Shown here piece after piece: positions 1 through 7,627 of a DNA stretch of 64,000 nucleotides. The notes beneath the pieces were generated by a model. The model made no database searches, was not told where the DNA came from, and worked only from the letters and a program-made list of their open reading frames with translations. A program made the position numbers and the translations under genes. Positions within the stretch are counted from its first letter, which is position 1; each line of letters begins with the position of its first letter. Origin of the DNA: Mycolicibacterium sp. TY81 (GTDB lineage: Bacteria > Actinomycetota > Actinomycetes > Mycobacteriales > Mycobacteriaceae); NCBI RefSeq assembly GCF_018326285.1, contig NZ_AP023362.1:4216001-4280000 (forward strand), given 5' to 3'.

Positions 1-135
1 CTGTCGGCGCTGCACCCGGTCGGCCACATGGGCGACATCTCCGACGTCGTCGACGGTGTCCTGTACCTGGAGAACGCCAAGTTCGTCACCGGCGAGATCC
101 TGCACGTGGACGGTGGTCAGAGTGCCGGGCATTGA
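1..135 (+). CDS. SDR-family oxidoreductase, C-terminal fragment
   Basis: The window opens inside this gene; only the last 44 codons are present, reading in frame 1 to a TGA. The tail contains GEILHVDGGQSAGH, the typical end of classical short-chain dehydrogenases, where a VDGG motif follows the last helix (here preceded by a LYLENAKFVTG segment). The substrate cannot be told from the fragment. The stop lies one base before the next ATG, so the two genes are probably co-transcribed. Confidence 0.8.
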   Translation: MSALHPVGHMGDISDVVDGVLYLENAKFVTGEILHVDGGQSAGH

Positions 136-136
136 G

Positions 137-490
137 ATGATCGACGCGGTTCACAGCGTCCTGGACCGGTGGCAGGCGGGCATCGCCGCCCACCGGCCGG
201 ACCAGGTCGCGGCGGTCTTCACCGACGACGCGATATTCCAAGGACTCCGGCCGTACAGCGTGGGCCGCCAGGGCGTCTTCGACTACTACGAATCTCAGCC
301 GGTCGGCCTGACGGTCGACTACCGCATCAACGAGATCCGCGAACCCGCAGCCGGCGTGGTGCTGGCCTACGCCAGGGCAGACTTCACCCGCCCCGACGGT
401 GAGGTGATCAGCCTGAACCTGAGTGTCCTTGTCACGCAAGGCGACAACGGCTGGCAGATCGCGCACTACCAGGTCTCGCAGATCGGTTGA
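137..490 (+). CDS. SnoaL/NTF2-like small protein
   Basis: This 117-residue protein has the look of the SnoaL-like/NTF2 cone fold: an N-terminal helix (AVHSVLDRWQAGIAAHRPDQVAAVF), then TDDAIFQG, a short YYESQP segment and a C-terminal beta-rich part ending WQIAHYQVSQIG. Family members act as small isomerases, hydrolases or ligand-binding proteins, and no catalytic set is evident here. ATG 137 was chosen because it starts one base after the upstream SDR stop; an upstream in-frame GTG at 122 would overlap that gene. Probably translated together with the SDR. Confidence 0.75.
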   Translation: MIDAVHSVLDRWQAGIAAHRPDQVAAVFTDDAIFQGLRPYSVGRQGVFDYYESQPVGLTVDYRINEIREPAAGVVLAYARADFTRPDGEVISLNLSVLVTQGDNGWQIAHYQVSQIG

Positions 491-498
491 CGGACAGA

Positions 499-891
499 TC
501 AGAACTGCGGGACCGGCTCGCCGACGCGGTAGGCCTCGATGACATCAAGGTTCGACATCAACTGCTCGACGGTGAAGCTGTAGATTTCGCCGTCCTCTTC
601 GGTGCCGACGAGGATGAGCTGCGGCTGCTCCGGATCGGAGACCCAGATCCGCGTCACCAGCTCACGCGGGTCGTCTTCGGTCGATTCGAAACCTGACGGC
701 GGGTAGTACCAGATCAGGTACTCGTCGTTGGAGTAGTCCGAATCGAAAACCCAACCGCGCGGCAGGATTTCACCCGCGAGCCGCCCGACGGCCTCGACCT
801 CGGCATGCACCTCGTCGGGCAGCCAGTTGGCATTGCGCGTGGTCTGCCGCTTCTTTCGACGGGCCTTCTTGGCCGCAGTCTGCTTGGACAT
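499..891 (-). CDS. Conserved mycobacterial protein, function unknown
   Basis: This 130-residue acidic protein has a very basic N-terminus (MSKQTAAKKARRKKRQ) and no membrane segment or recognised catalytic motif. The body contains many aromatic residues (DEYLIWYYPPSGFES, RIWVSDPEQPQLILVG), suggesting a small beta-rich fold. It begins 10 bases after the metZ stop on the same strand, so it is probably the last gene of the purT-like/rhodanese/metZ operon. Its role is not known to me; the position only suggests co-expression with sulfur amino acid genes. Confidence 0.7.
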   Translation of the reverse strand: MSKQTAAKKARRKKRQTTRNANWLPDEVHAEVEAVGRLAGEILPRGWVFDSDYSNDEYLIWYYPPSGFESTEDDPRELVTRIWVSDPEQPQLILVGTEEDGEIYSFTVEQLMSNLDVIEAYRVGEPVPQF

Positions 892-901
892 CTCCAGCCC
901 C

Positions 902-2125
902 CTAGCTCAGCGCCTGATCCAGGTCGGCGATCAGATCCTCGGTGCCCTCCAGGCCGACGGAAATCCGCACCACGCCGTCGCCCAGACCGATCGCGGCCCG
1001 GCCCTCCGGCCCCATCGCGCGGTGCGTGGTGGTGGCCGGGTGGGTGATCAGCGTCTTGGAATCGCCGAGGTTGTTGGAGATGTCGATGACCTGCAGCTTG
1101 TCGAGCACCTCGAACGCCCGGTCCTTGCCGCCGTCCAGTTCGAAGGTGACGACGGTGCCGCCGCCGCGCATCTGCCGCTTGGCCAGATCATGTTGCGGAT
1201 GCGATTGCAGGAACGGGTATTTCACCCAGTTCACACCGCGCGCGCCTTCCAGGAACTCGGCCACCCGCTGCGCGGAACGGTTCGAGTAGTCGACCCGGAT
1301 GGCCAGCGTCTCAAGGCCTTTCAGCATCGTCCAGGCATTGAAGGCGCTCATCGCCGGGCCCGTGTGCCGCATCAGCTGCTGCACCGGACCGGAGATGTAC
1401 TCCTTGTCGCCGAGGATGGCGCCGCCGAGCACGCGGCCCTGGCCGTCGATGTGCTTGGTACCCGAGTAGACCACGACGTCGGCGCCGAGCTCCAGCCCCT
1501 GCTGCAGCAGCGGTGTCGCGAAGACGTTGTCCAGCACCACCTTTGCGCCGGCGGCGTGTGCCATCTCCGACACCGCGGCGATGTCGACCAGCGACTGCAT
1601 GGGGTTGGACGGCGTCTCGAAGAACACCGCGGTGGTCGGCACCGACAGCGCCTCCTCCCACTGCGACAGGTCGTCACCGTCGACGAAGACGGTCTCGACA
1701 CCCCAGCGCGGGAGAATCTCGTTGCACACCACGAAGCAGGACCCGAACAGGCTGCGCGCCGCGACCAGCCGGTCGCCGGCGGCGAGCAGCGCACCCAGGG
1801 CGGTGAACACCGCCGCCATGCCGGTGGCCGTCGCGAAAGCGGCGGGCGCCCCTTCGATGAGCCGCAGCCGTTCCTCGAACATCTGGATGGTCGGGTTGCC
1901 GTAGCGCGAGTACACGTACCGGTCGATCTCGCCGGTGAACGCCCGCTCCGCGGCAGCCGCCGACTCGTAGACGTAGCCCGAGGTCAGGAACATCGCCTCG
2001 GCGGTCTCCTCGAACTCGGACCGCAGCAGGCCGCCGCGCACGCCGATGGTCGCCTGGCTGACGCCGTCCGGCAGCGCGGCCGGGACCCGGACCGAGGGGA
2101 CGCCGTCGGCGTTCACGCCTCTCAT
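902..2125 (-). CDS. metZ: O-succinylhomoserine sulfhydrylase MetZ
   Basis: This is a PLP enzyme of the Cys/Met-metabolism family that makes homocysteine from O-succinylhomoserine and sulfide in methionine synthesis. The 407-residue length fits. The PLP lysine is K224 in YSGTKHIDGQG; other family marks are SRYGNPT near residue 73, the cofactor aspartate in VVLDNVFATP near 197, and TPSNPMQ near 171. The ATG at 2125 overlaps the rhodanese stop as ATGA; an upstream GTG (2137) is less likely. The gene sits next to rhodanese and a purT-like gene as in M. tuberculosis, which supports the identification. Confidence 0.93.
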   Translation of the reverse strand: MRGVNADGVPSVRVPAALPDGVSQATIGVRGGLLRSEFEETAEAMFLTSGYVYESAAAAERAFTGEIDRYVYSRYGNPTIQMFEERLRLIEGAPAAFATATGMAAVFTALGALLAAGDRLVAARSLFGSCFVVCNEILPRWGVETVFVDGDDLSQWEEALSVPTTAVFFETPSNPMQSLVDIAAVSEMAHAAGAKVVLDNVFATPLLQQGLELGADVVVYSGTKHIDGQGRVLGGAILGDKEYISGPVQQLMRHTGPAMSAFNAWTMLKGLETLAIRVDYSNRSAQRVAEFLEGARGVNWVKYPFLQSHPQHDLAKRQMRGGGTVVTFELDGGKDRAFEVLDKLQVIDISNNLGDSKTLITHPATTTHRAMGPEGRAAIGLGDGVVRISVGLEGTEDLIADLDQALS

Positions 2126-2535
2126 GACTGCACCCACGGCAGTCCGATGGCACGCCAGCCGCTGCCACCGCGATGCCCGTGCTCGTCGAGGTGCCCCTCG
2201 AAGCCGTCCAGCACGTTGTAGGACGGGCCGATCCCGGCGGCCGTCGCCGCCTCGGCCGCACCGATCGAGCGGTTACCCGAGCGACAGAGGAACACCACCG
2301 GCCGCTCGCCGGGCGTCACACCCGCGGCCAGCAGGTCGTCGACGAAGCTGGTGTTGCGCTTGCCGTCGTTCGACACCCACTCGATGTACACAACGTCCCG
2401 CCCGAGGCTGGAGATGTCGGGCACGCCCACCCAGCGCCATTCGGCGTCGGTCCGGCAGTCGACAAGCACCGCCTCGGGGTTCTCACTGAGCAGGTCCCAG
2501 GCCTGCTGCGGCGTGATATCTCCCGCGTAGCTCAC
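2122..2535 (-). CDS. Rhodanese-domain protein (Rv0390-like)
   Basis: This is a single-domain rhodanese of 137 residues. The active-site loop is visible as FLCRSGNRSIGAA with catalytic Cys84, and the N-terminal VLVDCRTDAEW motif is typical. Such proteins carry sulfane sulfur as a cysteine persulfide. Its partner here is probably MetZ, with which it overlaps by four bases (ATGA), so it may help handle sulfide or persulfide for homocysteine synthesis; that link is inference from context. GTG 2535 was chosen because it opens the conserved SYAGDITPQQAWDLL segment 20 bases after the upstream gene. Confidence 0.88.
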   Translation of the reverse strand: MSYAGDITPQQAWDLLSENPEAVLVDCRTDAEWRWVGVPDISSLGRDVVYIEWVSNDGKRNTSFVDDLLAAGVTPGERPVVFLCRSGNRSIGAAEAATAAGIGPSYNVLDGFEGHLDEHGHRGGSGWRAIGLPWVQS

Positions 2536-2555
2536 GGATGCGAGTCTGTCACAAA

Positions 2556-3011
2556 CTAGCTCGGGACCGGCGAGCACACCTTCCATCCGCCGTCCTCGTT
2601 CACCAGCACCACCGGCGCCGTGGGCTTCTGATCCGGTGTCTTGTCGAAGTGGTACACCAGCACGGCGGTGGCCTTCTGGCCGTCGAACTTGATGTCGCGC
2701 ACCTCGTCGACATAGCGCTGCCCGTTCTTGGCGGCCGAATCCTCCTGCTTGGCAAGCACATCCGCCTCGGTACCGGCCTGGGCCTTGCAGGTGTACGTCT
2801 GGAAGCGCGCGTAGTCCTTGCGCTGCAGCCCGTCGTTCTGGCCGACGACCGCGGTGCGCACCAGCTGCTCCGGCGTCGGATCGTTCCGGCCGAACACCCC
2901 GATCGCGTTCAGGACGGCGATTATGACCACGAGGACCACAATCAGCGCCAGCGCGGCCAGGAACGGGCCCAGCGTCTGCCGCGGGTGCGATTCCGATTCG
3001 GTCATGGTCAC
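2556..3011 (-). CDS. Small membrane-anchored extracytoplasmic protein
   Basis: This protein of about 150 residues has a short acidic cytoplasmic start (MTESESHPRQT), one membrane helix at about residues 15-38 (LGPFLAALALIVVLVVIIAVL) and an outer domain with two cysteines (TYTCKAQ and WKVCSPVPS). The layout resembles the DUF4878/NTF2-like anchored proteins common in actinobacteria, whose function is unknown. The GTG at 3011 overlaps the purT-like stop as GTGA; an ATG at 3005 is the alternative. It lies inside the overlapping metZ operon, so it is probably co-translated with its neighbours. Confidence 0.75.
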   Translation of the reverse strand: MTMTESESHPRQTLGPFLAALALIVVLVVIIAVLNAIGVFGRNDPTPEQLVRTAVVGQNDGLQRKDYARFQTYTCKAQAGTEADVLAKQEDSAAKNGQRYVDEVRDIKFDGQKATAVLVYHFDKTPDQKPTAPVVLVNEDGGWKVCSPVPS

Positions 3012-4138
3012 GTCCCCGTCTGGTTGATCGCCGAGTGGTTGAGCACAGCGGCCACCTGATGCGCGCGGTCGCGCGCCCGCACGACGTCCGGCGCCGTCGC
3101 CAATGCCACGCACACCTCACCGGAGAGCCGCACGTCGCTCTCGGCGATGGCCAGCGCATCCGGCAGTGCGCGCACGAGCGCGGCCCTGTCGGCCGACGGG
3201 CGGCTCACCTCACCGGCGGCCGGCGAGATCATGATGGTGTCGACGGGCAGTCCGAGGATCGCCCGTGCGTGCAGGTCGAACTGCGACAGCCGCTGCGAAC
3301 GCGTCGTGACGAAGCCCGCGCCCGTCAGCATCGGATGGACCGTCGCGAAATAGACCTCCTCGGCCCCGGACTCCGGGTCGGCACCGAGCAGCAGGTCCAC
3401 CGTGAACAGCCCCGTGCCGCCCAGCTTGTTGACGATCCGGGCGGCGATCGAGCGCGCCGCGTCCAGCGCCGGCTCCGACAACAGCTGCGGCTGCCACAAC
3501 TCCAGCGGACCGCCCGTCTCGTGGCGGTGACCGATCGGCTCACAGAACTGCACCACCGGACCCGCCTGACCCTGCGTCCGCACCGTCAGCATGGTGAACT
3601 CCGCGGTCACGTCGACGGCCGTCTCGGCCATCACGCGGTCGCCGCCCGCGGCCACCGCACGGTGCCACGCCACGTCGACGTCCTCGAGACGCGACAGCAC
3701 CGAACGCCCCGCGCCCTCGTTCGCGGCATGCGTCACCGGCGTGATGGTGAGCGGCAGCCCGGCGTGCTCGGCCACCGCGGTGAGTTCGTCGACCGATCCG
3801 GCGAACCAGAACGGCGCCGTCGGCAGCCCCAGCTCGTTGGCCGCCAGGGTGCGCAGCGCCTCGCGGTCGGACGCGAGCCGCAGGGCACCCGGCGTCGGGA
3901 ACACCGCGACTTCCTCGAGCCCGGCCAGCGCCTGCACGACGTCGGCGCCGAGATCCGCTGCCGGGGACTGCACGACCACCACCTGTGGGGTGTGCCGGTC
4001 GATCAGGGTCCGCAACGCCGCCGCTCCGGTCGGCGCGGGCACCGCGGTCGCCCGCGTCCCCAGCCGCTGGAACGACAGCACCAGTTCACTGCTCAGCTCA
4101 CCGGTACCGAGCACCAGAACCGTTGTCCGGTCTACCAA
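3008..4138 (-). CDS. PurT-like ATP-grasp protein, probably without GAR transformylase activity
   Basis: By overall alignment from memory this matches formate-dependent GAR transformylase PurT: VLVLGTGELSSEL at the N-terminus, ELGLPTAPFWF, GLFTVDLLL, and RSQRLSQFDLHARAILGLPVDTI near the end. The usual PurT/PurK signature RPHDTG reads HPMLTG (about residues 268-273), the glutamate normally just before it is replaced in YFATVHP, and the basic residues expected near RLFG-RRLGVALA are missing (RLSGEVCVALA). Substrate and metal ligands therefore look lost, so a regulatory or different role is likely. Start is TTG 4138, eight bases after a GGAGG; no better in-frame start is visible. At 376 residues it is slightly short. 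Confidence 0.75.
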   Translation of the reverse strand: MVDRTTVLVLGTGELSSELVLSFQRLGTRATAVPAPTGAAALRTLIDRHTPQVVVVQSPAADLGADVVQALAGLEEVAVFPTPGALRLASDREALRTLAANELGLPTAPFWFAGSVDELTAVAEHAGLPLTITPVTHAANEGAGRSVLSRLEDVDVAWHRAVAAGGDRVMAETAVDVTAEFTMLTVRTQGQAGPVVQFCEPIGHRHETGGPLELWQPQLLSEPALDAARSIAARIVNKLGGTGLFTVDLLLGADPESGAEEVYFATVHPMLTGAGFVTTRSQRLSQFDLHARAILGLPVDTIMISPAAGEVSRPSADRAALVRALPDALAIAESDVRLSGEVCVALATAPDVVRARDRAHQVAAVLNHSAINQTGT

Positions 4139-4187
4139 GTCACCAACCTCCCCCGTCGCTCCGCTCGCCCCGCCGGCCAATCTCCCG

Positions 4188-4496
4188 TCAACCCAACCTG
4201 ATGTCGACGTAGCACCAGCGCCAGCTCTCCCCCGGCTCGACCGAGCGCATCACGGGGTGGCCCGTGCGACGGTAGTGCTCGTTGGCGTGTTGGTGCGGAC
4301 TGGAATCACAACAGCTGACCTGTCCGCAGGTCAGACACATCCGAAGGTGCGCCCACGTATCCTCCCCAAGTGCCGCACAGTCACCACAGCGGCCGGGCGT
4401 CTGCGGCTCCGGTTCTGCTTGGCCGACGGCGTCGGCGAGGTGCGTGCAGGTGGTCGGGGAATTTTCTTCACGCGGACGCGTTGCCCGTGACTGCAT
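4188..4496 (-). CDS. UBP-type zinc-finger protein
   Basis: This is a stand-alone UBP-type (ZnF-UBP) zinc finger of about 102 residues. Ligand-like residues are visible in order: CTHL, CGDC, CLTCGQVSCCDS, HQHANEHYRRTGH and a closing WRWCYVD strand. In eukaryotes the domain binds ubiquitin C-termini; the role of the small bacterial forms is unknown. ATG 4496 follows a GGGGA ribosome-binding site; ATG 4511 is an alternative. It is divergent from the antiporter gene, 60 bases away, so the two may share a promoter region. Confidence 0.82.
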   Translation of the reverse strand: MQSRATRPREENSPTTCTHLADAVGQAEPEPQTPGRCGDCAALGEDTWAHLRMCLTCGQVSCCDSSPHQHANEHYRRTGHPVMRSVEPGESWRWCYVDIRLG

Positions 4497-4555
4497 CCAT
4501 TTCCCCAGCATGTTGAACAAGGATAGGGCCCGGCTGACCGAGGAGGTTTGAGGAC

Positions 4556-6148
4556 ATGGGTGCCCCACTGCTGGCAGTGCTGGTGGCCTCGGTGTTGTTG
4601 GCCGCGCTGGCCCGCCGTTACGACGTCTCCGCGCCACTGGGACTCGTCGTCGCCGGACTGGCCGTCGGGCTGATCCCCGGCGTGCCGGCCATCGAGATGC
4701 AGCCGCAGTTGGTGATGTTCGTCGTGCTGCCGCCGCTGCTGTGGTCGGCCGGGCTGGAGAGCAGCTACCTGGCCCTGCGCAAGAACGTGCGTCCCATCGG
4801 GCTGCTCGCGGTCGGGCTGCCACTGGCCACCACCCTGGTCGTGGGGTTCGTCGCGTTTCACACCGTCCCGGAGCTGACGGTCGCCGCGGCGCTCACGCTG
4901 GGCGCCATCGTCGCGCCGCCCGACGCGGTCTCGGCCGCGGCCATCGGCCGGCGCCTCGGACTGCCCCGCCAGATCATGACGCTGCTCGGCGGCGAGAGCC
5001 TGCTCAACGACGCCACGGCGCTGACCGCGTACAAGGTCGCGCTGGCCGCCGCCGTCGGAGCGGCAGCGACCTGGCAGGGCGCGCTGGGCACGTTCGCGCT
5101 CGCCGCGCTGGGCGGTGTCGTGATCGGCGGACTGATCGGGTGGCTCATCGAGTTCATCCGGACCTGGCTGGACGACCCGCTGGTGGAGAGCGCCATCGGT
5201 CTCGTCGCACCGTATTTCGTCTACTGGCTGGCCGAAGAGGCGCACGGCTCCGGCGTGATCGCGGTGGTGGTCGCCGCGCTGCTGCTCGGACAGCGCGCGA
5301 CGCGGGCGTCGTACGCCACCCGCCTGCAGGACGACGCGGTGTGGAAGTCGATCCAGCTGGTGCTGGAATCCTTCGCGTTCCTGATGATCGGACTGCAGCT
5401 GCCGACCGTCATCGACGAGCTGACCGGCATCCGCGCCGTCACCCTCGCCGTGGCGTCCGCCGCGGTGCTGGCGACGGTGATCGCCGTCCGCATCGTCTGG
5501 GTGTACGTCATGGCCTACACGCCACGGATGCTGTTCCGCGGGGTCCGGGACCGAGAACCCGCCCCGACCCCGTCGCAGGTCTTCATCGTGGCGTGGGCAG
5601 GCATGCGCGGTGTCGTGTCACTGGCCGCGGCGTTCGGTGTGCCTCTGGTGACACTGAGCGGCGACCCGTTCCCCGGCCGGCCGCAGCTGGTGTTCCTGAC
5701 GTTCGTCGTGGTGATCGGCACGCTGCTGTTGCACGGCCTGACGTTGCCATGGCTGATTCGCACGCTCGACGTGCGCAGTGAGGCCGAGGCCCATCAGGAT
5801 GCCCTGGAGCAGGCCGCGGCCTCGAGTCGCGCGGCGCAGGCGGCGGCCGACCGGCTCGACGAATTGCTGGCTCGCAGCAGCGATTCCAGCGCCCAACAGC
5901 ACGTCGGCGAGGTATTGCAGAGCTGGAACGACCGGCGCCGCAACGCGGTGTGGGAACGACTCGGGCGCAGTGACGACGACATCGGCGAAAGCCCGGCGTC
6001 GGCCATGCGGCGGCTGCGGCTCGAGATGCTGGCGGCCGAGCGCGAGACCTACATCGCCGAACGCGACGCCGGGAACATCGACGACGAGGTGCTGCGCTCG
6101 GTGCTGCACGGGCTGGATCTGGAAGAAGCGGCGCTCAACCGGGAGTAG
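4556..6148 (+). CDS. Na+/H+ antiporter, CPA1 (NhaP) family
   Basis: This 530-residue protein has about twelve membrane helices in the first 400 residues and a soluble C-terminal tail of about 130 residues, including an Ala-rich stretch likely to be coiled coil. Family marks are LPPLLWSAGLESS, LGAIVAPPDAVSAAAIGRRLGLP (the ion-binding region) and GESLLNDATALTAYK. It would exchange cytoplasmic Na+ or K+ for protons. ATG 4556 is preceded by GAGGAGGTTTGAGGAC, an excellent ribosome-binding site. It stands alone and is followed by a hairpin that could end transcription. Confidence 0.92.
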   Translation: MGAPLLAVLVASVLLAALARRYDVSAPLGLVVAGLAVGLIPGVPAIEMQPQLVMFVVLPPLLWSAGLESSYLALRKNVRPIGLLAVGLPLATTLVVGFVAFHTVPELTVAAALTLGAIVAPPDAVSAAAIGRRLGLPRQIMTLLGGESLLNDATALTAYKVALAAAVGAAATWQGALGTFALAALGGVVIGGLIGWLIEFIRTWLDDPLVESAIGLVAPYFVYWLAEEAHGSGVIAVVVAALLLGQRATRASYATRLQDDAVWKSIQLVLESFAFLMIGLQLPTVIDELTGIRAVTLAVASAAVLATVIAVRIVWVYVMAYTPRMLFRGVRDREPAPTPSQVFIVAWAGMRGVVSLAAAFGVPLVTLSGDPFPGRPQLVFLTFVVVIGTLLLHGLTLPWLIRTLDVRSEAEAHQDALEQAAASSRAAQAAADRLDELLARSSDSSAQQHVGEVLQSWNDRRRNAVWERLGRSDDDIGESPASAMRRLRLEMLAAERETYIAERDAGNIDDEVLRSVLHGLDLEEAALNRE

Positions 6149-6164
6149 GGGGTCGGCGCGGCGC

Positions 6165-6222
6165 CGAGAAGGACCAAATGGCTGCTGATTAGCACTACAT
6201 AGCCGCCATTTGGTCCCTTTCG
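6165..6222. repeat. Hairpin repeat, family A, copy 1
   Basis: An inverted repeat begins 17 bases after the antiporter stop. The left arm CGAGAAGGACCAAATGGC (6165-6182) pairs with 6205-6222 at 16 of 18 positions around a 22-base loop. The same arm sequence recurs downstream of the next gene at 7117-7175. It may act as a terminator, but the shared sequence means a repeat family rather than two independent hairpins. No T-run follows. Confidence 0.8.
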
Positions 6223-6266
6223 ATCGACGATGGAGCCGATCAGCCCGCCCACACGTCTTAGAGTGC

Positions 6267-7115
6267 ATGCCGATTCCATTCGTCGGGGGCGACGCGATCG
6301 CCGCCGGCGTGTTGACCCGAGCGCAATTGCGCCACCGCTACCGGCCGATCTTTCATGGCATCTACGTGCCTCGACATCATCAAGTGAAGTTGCGCGACCG
6401 GATTCGTGGAGCCGCCCTCGCGGTGCCACTCGGCGTCATAGGCGGGGTCGCGGCATCTGCGGTGCACGGCGCGAAGTGGGTGGATGACGATGTGCCCATC
6501 GATGTCCTCGCATTGTGCAAAGGTCAGAGTGGACTCGTCGTCCGGCACGACTCCTTGGCCGACGACGAAGTGGTCACCATCGGTGGCGTGCGCGTCACTT
6601 CCCGGGCGCGCACGGCTTTTGACCTGGCTCGCCACCTACCGCGGGACACCGCCGTCGCGCGGCTCGATGCATTGATGAACGCTGCCCCGTTCGGGTTCGA
6701 AGACGTCCACTTGCTCGCGAAGCGGCACCCAGGGGCGCGGGGGTTGGCTCGCCTACGGAAGGCGTTGCCTCTGGTCGACGGCGGCGCTGAATCGCCACGT
6801 GAAAGCCGGCTGCGGTTGTTATTCATCGACGCCGGATTGCCCAGGCCCACAACTCAGTACGTGGTTCGCAACGAGTTCGGGCGCTACGTCCGCCGGATCG
6901 ATATGTGCTGGGAGGAATTCAAGGTCGGTGCCGAGTACGACGGCGTCCAGCACCTGACTGATCGACGCCAGTACTCGATAGACGTCTGGGCCAACCGGGA
7001 ACTGCTGAGGCTGAAGTGGCACGTCATCCATGTCATCAAGGAGGACTCCGGGGTCGAGATTGTCGAAGACGCCCGCACTGCGCTGCTCGAGCGGGGATGG
7101 CCCGGGTTGCCCTAG
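6267..7115 (+). CDS. AbiEi-N-like/DUF559 protein with VSR-like nuclease fold
   Basis: This 282-residue protein begins with a segment like the AbiEi antitoxin/regulator N-terminus (GVLTRAQLRHRYRPIFHGIYVPR), followed by a middle domain ending TAFDLARHLPRD. The C-terminal part resembles DUF559/very-short-patch-repair nucleases: ESRLRLLF, RRIDMCWEEFKVGAEYDGVQH, and a helix rich in Arg/Lys. The acidic residues in these motifs could form a PD-(D/E)XK-like site. Paralogues are common in mycobacteria and none has a role I know. GC content looks slightly lower than in the neighbours, and hairpins with one shared stem sequence flank the gene. Confidence 0.7.
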   Translation: MPIPFVGGDAIAAGVLTRAQLRHRYRPIFHGIYVPRHHQVKLRDRIRGAALAVPLGVIGGVAASAVHGAKWVDDDVPIDVLALCKGQSGLVVRHDSLADDEVVTIGGVRVTSRARTAFDLARHLPRDTAVARLDALMNAAPFGFEDVHLLAKRHPGARGLARLRKALPLVDGGAESPRESRLRLLFIDAGLPRPTTQYVVRNEFGRYVRRIDMCWEEFKVGAEYDGVQHLTDRRQYSIDVWANRELLRLKWHVIHVIKEDSGVEIVEDARTALLERGWPGLP

Positions 7116-7116
7116 C

Positions 7117-7175
7117 CCGAGAAGGACCAAATGGTCGCTATCGCAGCTAAAGAGCGACCATTTGGTCCTTCTCGG
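7117..7175. repeat. Hairpin repeat, family A, copy 2
   Basis: Perfect 23-base arms (7117-7139 and 7153-7175) enclose a 13-base loop, starting two bases after the DUF559-like stop codon. The arm begins CCGAGAAGGACCAAATGG, the same sequence as copy 1 at 6165. It could end transcription, and it also lies just upstream of the arsR promoter. Confidence 0.85.
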
Positions 7176-7208
7176 CGACAGACTCTTGACCCGCCCCACA
7201 ACATCACC

Positions 7209-7234
7209 TAATCTACAACCAAATGGTTGTAGAT
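7209..7234 (+). promoter_or_regulatory. ArsR-type operator overlapping promoter and start codon
   Basis: A perfect dyad at 7211-7234 has 11-base arms (ATCTACAACCA and its complement) around a two-base AA centre. The arsR start codon ATG (7223-7225) lies at its middle. A possible -10 hexamer TAATCT at 7209-7214 would start the transcript at about 7221, giving a nearly leaderless mRNA. Binding of the repressor here would block transcription directly, so autoregulation is likely. Confidence 0.7.
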
Positions 7235-7627
7235 ACTTTCCCTGAGGCATTCACCGATGCGGAGATCGACCGGATCTTCCACGCATTGGCGGACGCCACG
7301 CGCCGCGACATCGTCGCCCGCACCATGCGCAGCGACCAGTCGGTGAGCGCGCTCGCGCGTGGCTACGACATGAGTTTCGCCGCGGTACAGAAGCACGTCG
7401 CGGTACTGGCCGGAGCCGCGCTGGTGCATAAAGAGCGCCGCGGCCGGGAACAACTCGTGCGTGCGGTGCCAGAAACCCTGCACCGAGCGGGCGTGCTCCT
7501 GGAGCGCTACGCGGCGCTCTGGCACGACCGCGCCGCGAGCATCGAGGCGATCCTCGCCGAAGACGGCTATCCGCCCCACCAAACATCAAGCCGCACAACA
7601 CCACCCAACCGAAAGGACCACCGATGA
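7223..7627 (+). CDS. ArsR-family transcriptional regulator
   Basis: This 134-residue winged-helix protein has the ArsR core IFHALADATRRDIVARTM, the recognition-helix region SVSALARGYDMSFAAVQKHVAVLAGAALV and the wing KERRGREQLVRAV. No metal-binding Cys cluster is visible, so it belongs to the non-metal ArsR type that usually pairs with an SRPBCC gene. Its stop overlaps the SRPBCC start (ATGA), giving translational coupling. It probably represses its own operon through the palindrome over its start codon. Confidence 0.9.
   Translation: MVVDTFPEAFTDAEIDRIFHALADATRRDIVARTMRSDQSVSALARGYDMSFAAVQKHVAVLAGAALVHKERRGREQLVRAVPETLHRAGVLLERYAALWHDRAASIEAILAEDGYPPHQTSSRTTPPNRKDHR

Noticed and set aside
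827..2221. A 464-codon plus-strand open frame opposite metZ
   Set aside because: It is antisense to a clear MetZ with all PLP motifs; its composition is Arg/Gly/His-rich shadow sequence.
7117..7175. A CRISPR repeat or a small RNA gene
   Set aside because: Only two copies flank one gene with no regular spacing, and no promoter for a separate RNA is evident.
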